A stretch of DNA of 19,549 nucleotides from assembly GCA_965602675.1 (NCBI GenBank), contig CBFCZO010000055.1:1-19549 (forward strand), read 5' to 3'. Positions 8,631 to 16,764 of the stretch are shown in pieces (within the stretch, counting starts at the first letter, position 1; each line of letters starts with the position of its first letter). The translations under genes were made by a program, and so were the position numbers. Under the pieces are notes generated by a model. The model did not search any database, was not told the DNA's origin, and saw nothing but the letters and a program-made list of their open reading frames with translations. This stretch comes from DATKUA01 sp965602675 (GTDB taxonomy: Bacteria; Acidobacteriota; DATKUA01).

Positions 8631-9752
8631 ATGGCACTCATCGGCATCGACATCAGGAAGCTCGGCGACTACGGAATAGGCACTTATATCCGCAACCTGC
8701 TGGTCGAACTCGACAAGCTGGGCGGAGAGCACAAATACCTGCTCTTCCGCAAGCCGGACGAAAAGACCGATTCGCTGCCCCTGGGAATGGAAACACGGGT
8801 GGAAAAATCCCGCCTTTATTCCCCGCTAGAACCTTTCAAGCTCGGTCGGAGCGCAAGGCGCGAAGGCATTGACCTGCTTCACTGCCCCCACTATGTAACC
8901 GCCTTCGCCCCCGGCTGCCCGATGGCGGTGACCATCCACGACCTGATCCACCTGCTCTTCCCGCAGTACCTGCCCAACCGCTCGGCGCTGCGCTACGCCC
9001 GCTACTTCCTCAAGCGCGCCGCCAGCAAGGCGGCGGTTATTTTCGCCGTGAGCGAGCGGACCAAGGCCGACATCCTAGAGCACCTTCCCGCAAAAGAAGA
9101 GCAAATCGTTGTCACCCATAACGCCGTGGACCCACGGATGTTCTTCGAGCCGGAGACTGCCGAACTTGAGGAGGCCCGCACGCGCTACCGTCTCGACAAG
9201 CCATATATTCTCTACGTCGGCAACCTCAAGCCACACAAGAACCTAGCCGTCGCTGTGGAAGCATTCGCGCGTTTCCGCAACGAAGCGGGTGACGAATGGC
9301 GCTTCGTCGTGGTCGGAAGCGAAGTCGCGGGCAATGAGGTCTACCGGCGGATCGAAATGTCCGGGGCGAAGGGCGCGGTACGCTTCCTCGGTTTCATCCC
9401 GGAAAGGCACCTGAGGTCGGTCTTCAAGCTGGCCGGCATTTTCCTCTTCCCGAGTCTCTACGAGGGATTCGGGCTGCCACCGCTCGAGGCAATGGCGGCG
9501 GGGGTGCCGGTTGTTTCGTCGAACAGTTCCTCGCTGCCGGAGGTGTTGGGCGATGCCGCTCTGTTGGTAGACCCGCACGACTCCACGGCGATGGGCGACG
9601 CGTTGTTAAGGATTATCGAGAATGACGAGCTGCGTCAGCAACTCATCAACAGCGGCCGCGAACGTGTGAAACGCTTCTCGTGGCGGACGGCCGCAGAAAA
9701 AACTCTGGCAGGTTACCGCGAAGCCCTGGGCAGGGCCGGGAGCGACCGGTGA
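8631..9752 (+). CDS. Glycosyltransferase family 4 (GT-B fold), polysaccharide assembly
   Basis: 373 residues from the ATG at 8631; a TTG 27 bases earlier is less likely. The N-terminal GT-B half (1-175) includes GIGTYIRNL (15-23) and the acceptor-side HDLIHLLFP (103-111). The C-terminal half (about 188-370) binds the nucleotide sugar, with ILYVGNLKPHKN (193-204) and the retaining GT4 E-x7-E motif from Glu278 to Glu286 (EGFGLPPLE). Close look-alikes are mannosyl- and rhamnosyltransferases, but the donor cannot be read from motifs. It is a cytoplasmic or membrane-peripheral enzyme. Its TGA overlaps the GTG of the next glycosyltransferase. First gene of a five-gene rightward operon. Confidence 0.9.
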   Translation: MALIGIDIRKLGDYGIGTYIRNLLVELDKLGGEHKYLLFRKPDEKTDSLPLGMETRVEKSRLYSPLEPFKLGRSARREGIDLLHCPHYVTAFAPGCPMAVTIHDLIHLLFPQYLPNRSALRYARYFLKRAASKAAVIFAVSERTKADILEHLPAKEEQIVVTHNAVDPRMFFEPETAELEEARTRYRLDKPYILYVGNLKPHKNLAVAVEAFARFRNEAGDEWRFVVVGSEVAGNEVYRRIEMSGAKGAVRFLGFIPERHLRSVFKLAGIFLFPSLYEGFGLPPLEAMAAGVPVVSSNSSSLPEVLGDAALLVDPHDSTAMGDALLRIIENDELRQQLINSGRERVKRFSWRTAAEKTLAGYREALGRAGSDR

Positions 9753-10858
9753 AAGTAGCCCTCGTTCACGACTGGCTCACCGGAATGCGCGGCGGCGAGC
9801 GCGTGCTGGAGATCTTCTGCGACCTCTTCCCCGAAGCCACCCTCCACACCCTGATCCACCACAAAGGAGCGATGAGCCCCACCATCGAGAAGATGAATAT
9901 CGTCGAGAGCCGCGTCCACCGATGGCCGTGGGGCCACAGCCGTTTTCGCCACTACCTGCCCAGCTTCCCGCGCCTGATCGAGAGCTTCGATTTCAGCGGC
10001 TACGACCTAATCATCTCCTCCAGCCATTGCGTGGCCAAGGGAGCAATCCCGCCGCCCGGCGCACTGCATATCTGCTACTGCCACACACCGATGCGCTACG
10101 TTTGGGACCTTTACGACGATTACGTGCGCGAGCGCGGCCCGCTCGTCCGCCTGTTCCTGTCGATGAGCAGGGGACCGCTTCGCCGTTGGGACGTCCGCAC
10201 AGCCGACAGGGTTCACCATTACGTCGCCAATTCCCACCATGTGGCCGACCGTATCAAGCGGCATTACAAGCGCGAGGCTACGGTGATTCACGCCCCCGTC
10301 GACGACGAATACTTCACGCCGGGCAACGGCGAAATTGGCGACTACTATCTGATCGTCTCCGCCATGGTCCCTTACAAACGCGTGGGTCTGGCGGTGCACG
10401 CCTTCAGCCGCTCCGGAAAGCGGCTCGTCGTGATCGGCTCCGGCAGCGACGCAGGACGCATCAAGAAGGAGGCCGGGCCGAGCGTCGAGTTCCTCGGTAA
10501 CGTCGAGGACATGCAACTCAAGGAGTATTACAGGAAAGCGAAAGCTCTAATTTTCCCGGGCGAAGAGGACTTCGGCATAACGCCGCTGGAAGCAATGGCC
10601 TGCGGTCGGCCGGTGATCGCCTACGGCAAGGGCGGAGCGCTGGAAACGGTGGTGGACGGCGAGACCGGCCTCTTTTTCAACGAAGACACCGAGGAATCGC
10701 TTCTGGCCGCGGTTGACAAATTTGAGAGCATGTCTTTTACTATCAGCGATGCCCGCCGCCGCGCCGAGCGGTTCTCGAAGTCGAGATTCATCAAGCAGAT
10801 ACGAGAGTTTATCGAGGCGCGACTAGAAGAACATCTGGAGGTCAATGGCGGTGCTTAA
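9749..10858 (+). CDS. Glycosyltransferase family 4, WbaZ-like
   Basis: 369 residues from a GTG at 9749 that overlaps the preceding stop (GTGA), with GGGAG six bases before it. The longer in-frame start at 9680 would add 23 residues lying within the upstream gene and lacking family similarity. The sequence opens VKVALVHDWLTGMRGGERVL, and YCHTPMRYVWDLYDDY (110-125) is typical of WbaZ-type GT4 enzymes. The donor-binding half has PYKRVGLAV (208-216), and the E-x7-E motif runs from Glu273 to Glu281. By family it is likely a mannosyltransferase, but this is unproven. It overlaps the next gene by 14 bases. Confidence 0.9.
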   Translation: MKVALVHDWLTGMRGGERVLEIFCDLFPEATLHTLIHHKGAMSPTIEKMNIVESRVHRWPWGHSRFRHYLPSFPRLIESFDFSGYDLIISSSHCVAKGAIPPPGALHICYCHTPMRYVWDLYDDYVRERGPLVRLFLSMSRGPLRRWDVRTADRVHHYVANSHHVADRIKRHYKREATVIHAPVDDEYFTPGNGEIGDYYLIVSAMVPYKRVGLAVHAFSRSGKRLVVIGSGSDAGRIKKEAGPSVEFLGNVEDMQLKEYYRKAKALIFPGEEDFGITPLEAMACGRPVIAYGKGGALETVVDGETGLFFNEDTEESLLAAVDKFESMSFTISDARRRAERFSKSRFIKQIREFIEARLEEHLEVNGGA

Positions 10859-12278
10859 GCGTCTGAACCGTATTGTGGTCGGGCTGCTGATAACCAGCGA
10901 CGTGGTCGCCACCGCGCTGGCCTTCCATGCGGCCTACTATATCCGCTTCTACTCGGGAATCATCCCCCAGCCGCCGATCATTCCTCCATTGGCGCAGTAC
11001 TTCAGGATTCTGCCGCTGGTCCTGTTGCTTATCCCAGCCGTCTTCGCAATAAACGGACTATACAAGTCGCGCAGAGGCAGGAGCCGCATCGACGAGTTCT
11101 TCTCGATTTTCGTCTCGACAACCCTCGCCACCTTGCTCATCTTCCTATCGCTGCTTTACTTCAGGGTTTATCACACGCCGGATGTCTCGCCGGAATGGGA
11201 ATTCTCCCGAATAACCCTCGCCTTCTTCCTGGGGATCGCCATCGTCTTCGTCGCCGGGCTGCGATTTCTGATCCGTCACGGCCTCGAAGCGCTGCAGCGA
11301 CGGGGATTCAACCAGCACAACATCCTGATCGCCGGGGCCGGAGAGCTGGGCCGCACGCTGGTAGACAGGATCGTCTCCCACGAAGAATTCGGGCTGAAGG
11401 CGATCGGCTTCATCGACGACGACGAGCGCAAGCGCGGCAGCGTCTACCAGGGCGCGAGAGTGATCGGCTCGCTCAAGGACTTCCACGAAATTGTCCACGA
11501 GCAGCGTGTCGACACGCTCTTCATCTCCCTGCCGGCAGGCGCTTATCGTAAAACGCTGCAGCTCGCCGATATTGCCACCAAGCATTGCGTCGATGTGCGC
11601 GTCGTGCCGGACCTGCTGCAGTTCCTCAACCTGCGGGCGACGGTCGAGGACTTCGACGGCTTGCCGATTATAAATATCGATCAAACCCCGCTGCACGGCT
11701 TCAACCGCATCATCAAACGCTCATTCGACATCCTCATGTCGACCATCGGGCTGATCATCACCACAGTCTTGTTCCCCATCCTCGCGCTCACGGTGAAGAT
11801 CTCCAGCCGAGGCTCGATTTTCTATCGCCAGGAACGAATGGGTATCGATGGCAAACCCTTCACCCTCTACAAGTTCAGAACGATGAAGGTCGATGCCGAA
11901 ACCGGCAAACCCGTCTGGGCGACACTGGACGATCCGCGCGCAACGCGCATCGGCCGCCTGCTGCGACGCACCAGCCTCGACGAATTGCCGCAGTTCTGGA
12001 ACGTGCTCAAGGGCGAAATGAGCCTTGTGGGGCCGCGGCCCGAGAGGCCGGAGTTCGTGAGGGAATTCAAGCACCACGTCCCCAACTACATGCTGCGCCA
12101 CAAGGTCAAGGCGGGAATGACGGGCTGGGCGCAGGTCAACGGCTGGCGCGGTGACACGAGCATAGAAAAGCGTATAGAATACGATCTATATTATATCCAA
12201 AACTGGTCGCTGGCTTTGGACCTGAAGATCATCTGGCTGACTATCTCGCGCTCGATGTTCGGCCGCAGCCACTATTGA
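10845..12278 (+). CDS. Polyprenyl-phosphate sugar-1-phosphate transferase (WcaJ/WbaP-like)
   Basis: 477 residues. Hydrophobic helices near 10-30, 52-72, 87-107 and 124-142 precede a Rossmann-like domain (about 157-275, GAGELG at 164-169). A re-entrant membrane helix (about 293-318) leads to the conserved bacterial sugar transferase domain. That domain has FYRQERMG (326-333), LYKFRTM (341-347), the catalytic Asp379-Glu380 pair in SLDELPQFWN, and SLVGPRPERPEF (393-404). It would start each repeat unit by moving a sugar phosphate from a UDP-sugar to undecaprenyl phosphate at the inner membrane. The ATG has a GGAGG site six bases upstream, inside the end of the GT4 gene. Glucose or galactose is the usual sugar; which one is not decidable here. 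Confidence 0.94.
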   Translation: MAVLKRLNRIVVGLLITSDVVATALAFHAAYYIRFYSGIIPQPPIIPPLAQYFRILPLVLLLIPAVFAINGLYKSRRGRSRIDEFFSIFVSTTLATLLIFLSLLYFRVYHTPDVSPEWEFSRITLAFFLGIAIVFVAGLRFLIRHGLEALQRRGFNQHNILIAGAGELGRTLVDRIVSHEEFGLKAIGFIDDDERKRGSVYQGARVIGSLKDFHEIVHEQRVDTLFISLPAGAYRKTLQLADIATKHCVDVRVVPDLLQFLNLRATVEDFDGLPIINIDQTPLHGFNRIIKRSFDILMSTIGLIITTVLFPILALTVKISSRGSIFYRQERMGIDGKPFTLYKFRTMKVDAETGKPVWATLDDPRATRIGRLLRRTSLDELPQFWNVLKGEMSLVGPRPERPEFVREFKHHVPNYMLRHKVKAGMTGWAQVNGWRGDTSIEKRIEYDLYYIQNWSLALDLKIIWLTISRSMFGRSHY

Positions 12279-12288
12279 GGTTGTAATT

Positions 12289-13254
12289 GTGAACAGACCG
12301 CGCACGGTCATCACCGGGGGGGCAGGATTCATCGGTTCCCACCTCGTGGAGAACCTGCTGCAAAGGGGACACGAGGTCATCTGTATCGACAACCTGCTCA
12401 CCGGATCCATCGACAACATCGCCCACATCCACGACAGCGGCTTTTTCTTCATCAAACACGATGTCACCAACTACATCTACATCGATGGGCCGGTCGACTA
12501 CGTCATGCATTTCGCCAGTCCGGCGTCACCAATAGACTACCTCGAGCTGCCGATCCAGACTCTCAAGGTCGGCTCGCTGGGGACGCACAAAGCGCTCGGG
12601 CTGGCCAAGGGCAAGGGCTCGACCTTTCTGATCGCCTCCACCTCCGAGGTCTACGGCGATCCGCTGATCCACCCACAGCCGGAGAGCTACTGGGGCAACG
12701 TCAACCCGATCGGCCCACGCGGCGTTTACGACGAGGCCAAGCGCTTCGCCGAGGCGCTGACTATGGCTTATCACCGCTACCACGGCGTCGACACACGCAT
12801 CGCACGCATCTTCAACACCTACGGTCCTCGGATGAGGATTAACGACGGACGCGCAGTACCTACGTTCATCAACCAGGCCATCCGCGACGAGCCGATAACC
12901 GTGTTCGGCGACGGATCTCAAACCCGCAGCTTCTGCTACATCGCGGACATGGTGAGCGGACTCATCAAACTGCTCGAAAGCGACATCAGCGAGCCGGTCA
13001 ACCTAGGCAACCCGGCCGAGATGTCGATCCTGCAGCTGGCCGAGAAAATCATCGAGATGAGCGGCTCAGCGAGCAAACTCGTCTTCCGCGACCTGCCCGT
13101 GGACGATCCCAAGGTCCGACAGCCTGACAGCTCGAGAGCTCGCAACGAGTTGGGTTGGGAACCGAAAGTCCCTCTGGAAGAAGGGCTGCGGGAGACGATA
13201 CAATATTTCAGAGAGAACTGGAAAAGGGACGATGAAGGAGAGGCGAAAGCATAA
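12289..13254 (+). CDS. UDP-glucuronate decarboxylase (UDP-xylose synthase)
   Basis: 321 residues from a GTG at 12289, with GAGG eight bases upstream. It belongs to the extended SDR family: NAD-binding GGAGFIG (10-16), IDNLLTGS (33-40), HFASPASP (74-81), TSEVYGDP (118-125) and the catalytic YDEAK with Tyr147 and Lys151. The SPASP and GPRGVYDEAKR signatures distinguish UXS from GalE-type epimerases. It converts UDP-glucuronate to UDP-xylose with NAD recycling inside the active site. The product could feed the two glycosyltransferases upstream, implying a xylose-containing polymer. No UDP-glucose dehydrogenase, the usual source of the substrate, is in the window. The end overlaps the PilZ gene by 23 bases. 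Confidence 0.92.
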   Translation: MNRPRTVITGGAGFIGSHLVENLLQRGHEVICIDNLLTGSIDNIAHIHDSGFFFIKHDVTNYIYIDGPVDYVMHFASPASPIDYLELPIQTLKVGSLGTHKALGLAKGKGSTFLIASTSEVYGDPLIHPQPESYWGNVNPIGPRGVYDEAKRFAEALTMAYHRYHGVDTRIARIFNTYGPRMRINDGRAVPTFINQAIRDEPITVFGDGSQTRSFCYIADMVSGLIKLLESDISEPVNLGNPAEMSILQLAEKIIEMSGSASKLVFRDLPVDDPKVRQPDSSRARNELGWEPKVPLEEGLRETIQYFRENWKRDDEGEAKA

Positions 13255-13576
13255 GAGGTACTACCTCAAGGCGCTTCTGCAGACGGACGAGGCGGGGGAA
13301 TACAGCAACGTCACGCTCGAGTCGATCAACATCAGCGCCAGCGGGCTGCTGGTCCGTTCCGGTATTGAGATTGCGGTGGGAGAGAAGTTTACACTGCTCT
13401 TCTCGCTCCCCGGCCGCGAGCAGCCGATCAAGACCGAGTGCGAGGCGATGCATAACCTGGAAGCGATACCAGGGAAGCAGTACTTTGTGGGGGCGAGGTT
13501 TGTGGAATTGGATGGAATCACTCCCAATGAGCTTCACAACTACCTGAAGGAGCGTTACGAGGACACCTATTCCTGA
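13232..13576 (+). CDS. PilZ domain protein, probable cyclic di-GMP receptor
   Basis: 114 residues, a stand-alone PilZ domain. Both ligand motifs are intact: RxxxR at Arg5-Arg9 (RKHKR) and N33-x-S-x-x-G38 (NISASG), which in known PilZ proteins hold intercalated cyclic di-GMP. A beta-barrel body follows, with a short C-terminal helix. It has no signal peptide and is presumed cytoplasmic. The ATG lies inside the UXS gene, with AAGGGA upstream, so it belongs to the polysaccharide operon and is a natural candidate for allosteric control of that pathway. Binding is inferred from motifs. Confidence 0.88.
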   Translation: MKERRKHKRYYLKALLQTDEAGEYSNVTLESINISASGLLVRSGIEIAVGEKFTLLFSLPGREQPIKTECEAMHNLEAIPGKQYFVGARFVELDGITPNELHNYLKERYEDTYS

Positions 13577-13647
13577 GGTGTGATTTGCCTCGCTTTTGCC
13601 GGACCGTCGGGCCGCGGAACAGAGAACTGCTTTCCAACCGAAATCTC

Positions 13648-14556
13648 TCAATATACCTTTCGTCTGGAAAACCGGGATCCGACTACGCCAAGAGTGTTCT
13701 CGACGATGAACAGCGCGCTGTCGTCGATGGTGAACACAACCTCCTCCACACGCTTCAAGCTCATGCTGTTGACTATCGTCATCAGAACGGTCTTCTCTCG
13801 GCCGCTATAGGCCCCCTGGGCCTTCAGGAAGGTGGCCCCCAGGCGGAACCTCCTCAGTATAGTCTTCGCGATCTCGGAGTTCTTGTCGGAGATGATGTAG
13901 ACCAGCTTGCGCTGGCTGAACAGCGAGAGGACGTACTCCACAGTCATCGACGACATGAACACGAGGATCAGCGACGCGATGACGATGTCTGACTCGAGGT
14001 ATACAAGAGTGATGCTGAAGAGCAGCGCGTTGTAGACGAAGTAGAATTTGCCGATACCGATGTTTAGGTTCTTGTTAAGGATGATTGCGATAATATCGAG
14101 GCCGCCGGCTGAGCCGATGGAGCGCAGGATTATGCCGGTGCCGGCACCGCTGATAACTCCGGCGGCGATAGCGGCGTATAGCTGGTTGTGAACGACGAAT
14201 TCGATATCGATCAACTGGTAGGCGACAGTGATCACACACATCGCGTAAAGGCTGTAAAAGAAAAATCTCTTGCTGACGAGCAGGTAGCCGATAACAAACA
14301 GCGGGATGTTGAGCAGAAAGTACCACACGTTCGGCGAGAAGATGTCTGCTACGTAGAATAACAACAGGGATGTTCCGAAGATCCCGCCGGTGACGAAGCC
14401 GTGGTGAACGGCGATCGCCTTGATTCCGAGGGCAAAAAGGATCGAGCCGACCGTCAATAACGTAAGATTCCAGATAATCGAGTAAACGAAACCGGCTTTT
14501 CTCATGGCGACGTCCGGGCGGCCGCTGAGTATCGGCAGACGGCCGTCGCCGATCAC
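13648..14556 (-). CDS. YitT-family membrane protein (YitT_membrane plus DUF2179)
   Basis: 302 residues from a GTG at 14556 with a good AAGGAGAGG site ten bases away; an ATG at 14505 (MRKAGF) is the alternative and lacks a clear site. Five membrane helices (about 22-48, 58-90, 93-115, 123-150 and 170-205) include the family signature SGAGTGIILRSIGSAGGLD. A cytoplasmic DUF2179 domain follows (about 215-295), with GATFLKAQGAYSG. The biochemical role of the family is not established. The gene lies downstream of the peroxiredoxin terminator on the same strand and is convergent with the PilZ gene. No obvious promoter was found between the terminator and its start. Confidence 0.9.
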   Translation of the reverse strand: MIGDGRLPILSGRPDVAMRKAGFVYSIIWNLTLLTVGSILFALGIKAIAVHHGFVTGGIFGTSLLLFYVADIFSPNVWYFLLNIPLFVIGYLLVSKRFFFYSLYAMCVITVAYQLIDIEFVVHNQLYAAIAAGVISGAGTGIILRSIGSAGGLDIIAIILNKNLNIGIGKFYFVYNALLFSITLVYLESDIVIASLILVFMSSMTVEYVLSLFSQRKLVYIISDKNSEIAKTILRRFRLGATFLKAQGAYSGREKTVLMTIVNSMSLKRVEEVVFTIDDSALFIVENTLGVVGSRFSRRKVY

Positions 14557-14604
14557 GTTGCCAAAACCTCTCCTTGCTGGTCAAGCCCGATCTTGCCGGA
14601 TAGG

Positions 14605-14644
14605 TAAAATAAAACGCCCGTCCCCGCCGGCGGAGACGGACGCT
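14605..14644 (-). terminator. Strong intrinsic terminator after the peroxiredoxin gene
   Basis: On the minus strand a 32-base self-complementary GC-rich hairpin (14613-14644, centre at 14628/14629, only G.T wobbles as non-Watson-Crick pairs) is followed by TTTTATTTTA. It begins 20 bases after the peroxiredoxin stop codon and closes the reductase-peroxiredoxin transcript. Confidence 0.92.
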
Positions 14645-14663
14645 GAAAGTTCTATCGTCGAAT

Positions 14664-15140
14664 CTAGTTTAGCGCTTTGAGGGCGTCGAGAGCGGGCTCG
14701 ATTTCCGGAATTTCCTTGGGCTCAACTATCTCGATAAAGCGGATAATGCCTTCCTTGTCGATGACGATGAGGGCGCGCTCGGCAAAGCCCTCGTTCTCGC
14801 GCATCACACCGAAGAGGTCCGCGACTCCGCCGTGCGGCCAGAAGTCCGACAGCAACGGATATGAGATGCCGCCCAAGCCGTCGGCCCACGCCTTGTGGGT
14901 GAAGATGGAGTCGACGCTGACCGCGATGACTTCGGTGTTGAGTTCCTCGAACTTGTCATAGATCTTCTGGTAGCTGGGGATCTGCGCGCTGCACACCGGT
15001 GAGAATGCCATCGGATAAAAAACGAGTAGCACGTTCTTCCTGCCCTTGTAATCGCTCAGGCTGACCTTGACCTGATTGATGTCAGCGAGGGTGAAATCCG
15101 GCGCCGCGTCGCCGACTTTAAATTTCCTTGTCTCTCCCAT
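14664..15140 (-). CDS. One-cysteine peroxiredoxin (AhpE/AhpC-TSA superfamily)
   Basis: 158 residues from the ATG at 15140, which has AAAGGAG eight bases upstream; a GTG at 15158 would place that site inside the gene. The thioredoxin-fold peroxidase motif FYPMAFSPVC (41-50) contains the Pro-x3-Ser-x2-Cys active site with peroxidatic Cys50. Arg122 in GFAERALIVID fits the conserved active-site arginine. Cys50 is the only cysteine in the protein, so it needs an outside thiol or protein partner for recycling. It reduces hydrogen peroxide or organic peroxides in the cytoplasm. It starts 26 bases after the reductase/ferritin-like gene, shares its promoter and ends at a strong terminator. Confidence 0.92.
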   Translation of the reverse strand: MGETRKFKVGDAAPDFTLADINQVKVSLSDYKGRKNVLLVFYPMAFSPVCSAQIPSYQKIYDKFEELNTEVIAVSVDSIFTHKAWADGLGGISYPLLSDFWPHGGVADLFGVMRENEGFAERALIVIDKEGIIRFIEIVEPKEIPEIEPALDALKALN

Positions 15141-15166
15141 TGATCGATCTCCTTTCACGCGTTCCT

Positions 15167-16690
15167 TTATTCCCAGATTCTTGCGGGACCGCCTTCCATC
15201 TGTATCTTCTGTTGCTCCCGCAGCATTTCCAAATGTTGGCGTTCGCTGGTGGCGAGTTCTTCGAGGGTGCCGCTTACTTTTACCATACTCGGCTCGCGAG
15301 TAAGGCGTTCAAAAAATGCTACGGTATCTTCGTGCACTCTAATCCCTTTGTAGATCGCATCGAGGTCTGAAGGGATGCCGTTGCGCGCCGCCTCGCCGGC
15401 CAGCCGGTGACCGCCGAAGACGAACGGATCGATAGTGTCGCGCAGGTAGGCCAACGCCGTGTCGTCGAGATCCTCAGTAGTGTAGGAACTTTCGGAAAAC
15501 GCCGGAAGTACCTTTTCTTTCATAACGTTGAGGTGGTCGATCCCATCCTTCTGCAGGCGCGCGAAGAATTTCTTCAGCTCGGGATCGCGAGTGCTGAGCA
15601 CGGCGATGCGGAAGAATTCCACGCTGTTGCGCACCAGCGCAATCGCCATCTGAACCGCCTCGAAGCCGCTGTAAAACACCGCGGCGGTTTCCAGCGCGCG
15701 CTCGGCGCCGGCGGCTTTGCGCCTGCTCTCCTCGCGTCGGCGCTTGAGCAGATCGACAACGTCGTTGACCGCAGTCGCTACCTCGCCCGCGGCGGTGCTG
15801 ATCAGCTTGAGCTTGCCGGGGTAAGTGATGATGTCACCGGCTGCGTATACACCCGGCAGGTTGGTCTCCATCTTGCGGTTAACCGCGATCGAATTCCCGC
15901 TGACCGCTAGCCCCCAGCTCTCGAACTGGTGCAGGTTGACCACAAAGCCGATATTCAGCAGCAGCGCTTCCGCCTCGCGGCGCTCTTCCTCGCCGGTAAG
16001 CGTGTCGAGGAAAGTTATTTCCTCAATCCGCTCTTCCCCATGCAGAGCCTTCAACTCGAAATAGGGGAATTTCATCTCCACGCCCGACTTGGCCAGCCGC
16101 GCGGGCAGGCTCTCGCCGGCACCGTAATTGTTGAGCCTGTGGATCAGCAGCACGCTCTCGGCGACCTCTCCAAGCTCGGCGGCCCACTGGAAAGCGTTGT
16201 CACCCGCGCCGACGATGATCACTCTCTTGCCGCGGAAGCGCTCGACGTCGTCGAGGTTGTAGTAGATCCCCTTGCCCTCGAGCTCTTTGGCGCCGGGCAC
16301 GTCGAGCCCCCGGGGAACGAAGGCCCCGACTCCGGCTGTTATGACCACGCTGCGGGAGTAGTGCATGCCGGTATCTGTCAGCAGCGTGATAACTTCGTTC
16401 CCGATCCCCTCGAGGGATGTCACTCTCTCACCGAGGCACGCTTCAACGCCTGTGCTCTCGGCCGACACGGCCAGGTTACCCACCAGGTCCCTGGCTGCGA
16501 TTTCCGGGTAGCCGGCTACGTCGTAAATAGTCTTGTTCGGGTAAAGTGATATCAGCCGCCCCCCGAGCTCGGGCTGGCTGTCGATGATCTTGGCTTTCAA
16601 CCCCTGCCGCCCGGCATAGAAAGCGCCGTAGAGCCCCGCAGGGCCTCCCCCGACAAACGTCACGTCGAATATCTCTTTTTTATTGCTCAT
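15167..16690 (-). CDS. Ferredoxin/flavodoxin-NADP reductase fused to a ferritin-like domain
   Basis: 507 residues from the ATG at 16690 (GGAGG five bases upstream). Residues 1-315 match the thioredoxin-reductase-like FNR type (YumC/FNR2): FAD motif VGGGPAGLYGA (13-23), NAD(P) motif VGAGDNAFQWA (160-170), and the FAD-closing AAGDIITYPGKLKL (283-296). The redox CxxC of thioredoxin reductase is absent, which points to an FNR and not a TrxB. Normal FNR2 ends near 330-350 residues. Here a charged linker (316-330) leads to about 165 helical residues resembling rubrerythrin/ferritin-like four-helix proteins, with VEFF (357-360), DHL (385-387), HEDTVAFFERL (453-463) and ERQHLEML (483-490). Several usual iron ligands are replaced, so iron binding is doubtful. 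Co-transcribed with the peroxiredoxin. Confidence 0.88.
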   Translation of the reverse strand: MSNKKEIFDVTFVGGGPAGLYGAFYAGRQGLKAKIIDSQPELGGRLISLYPNKTIYDVAGYPEIAARDLVGNLAVSAESTGVEACLGERVTSLEGIGNEVITLLTDTGMHYSRSVVITAGVGAFVPRGLDVPGAKELEGKGIYYNLDDVERFRGKRVIIVGAGDNAFQWAAELGEVAESVLLIHRLNNYGAGESLPARLAKSGVEMKFPYFELKALHGEERIEEITFLDTLTGEEERREAEALLLNIGFVVNLHQFESWGLAVSGNSIAVNRKMETNLPGVYAAGDIITYPGKLKLISTAAGEVATAVNDVVDLLKRRREESRRKAAGAERALETAAVFYSGFEAVQMAIALVRNSVEFFRIAVLSTRDPELKKFFARLQKDGIDHLNVMKEKVLPAFSESSYTTEDLDDTALAYLRDTIDPFVFGGHRLAGEAARNGIPSDLDAIYKGIRVHEDTVAFFERLTREPSMVKVSGTLEELATSERQHLEMLREQQKIQMEGGPARIWE

Positions 16691-16735
16691 CCATCCCTCC
16701 AAACTTGAGCGGGATTGTTCCAGGACCGGTAGGCT

Positions 16736-16764
16736 ATTCTAGGTCTCACCTTGTCGAAAGTAAA
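16736..16764 (-). promoter_or_regulatory. Promoter of the reductase-peroxiredoxin operon (TTTACT-17-TAGAAT)
   Basis: Minus-strand -35 TTTACT (16759-16764) and -10 TAGAAT (16736-16741) are 17 bases apart, and the start of transcription would be near 16729, about 40 bases before the ATG. The -10 is identical to that of ssrA. Confidence 0.7.

Noticed and set aside
9680..9748. Upstream ATG start for the second glycosyltransferase
   Set aside because: The extra 23 residues overlap the previous gene and are not family-like; the GTG at 9749 has a good ribosome site and the homologous start VKVALVHDW.
11195..12154. Arg/Pro-rich alternative frames inside the sugar transferase gene
   Set aside because: Out-of-frame shadows of a GC-rich gene whose true frame carries all catalytic motifs.
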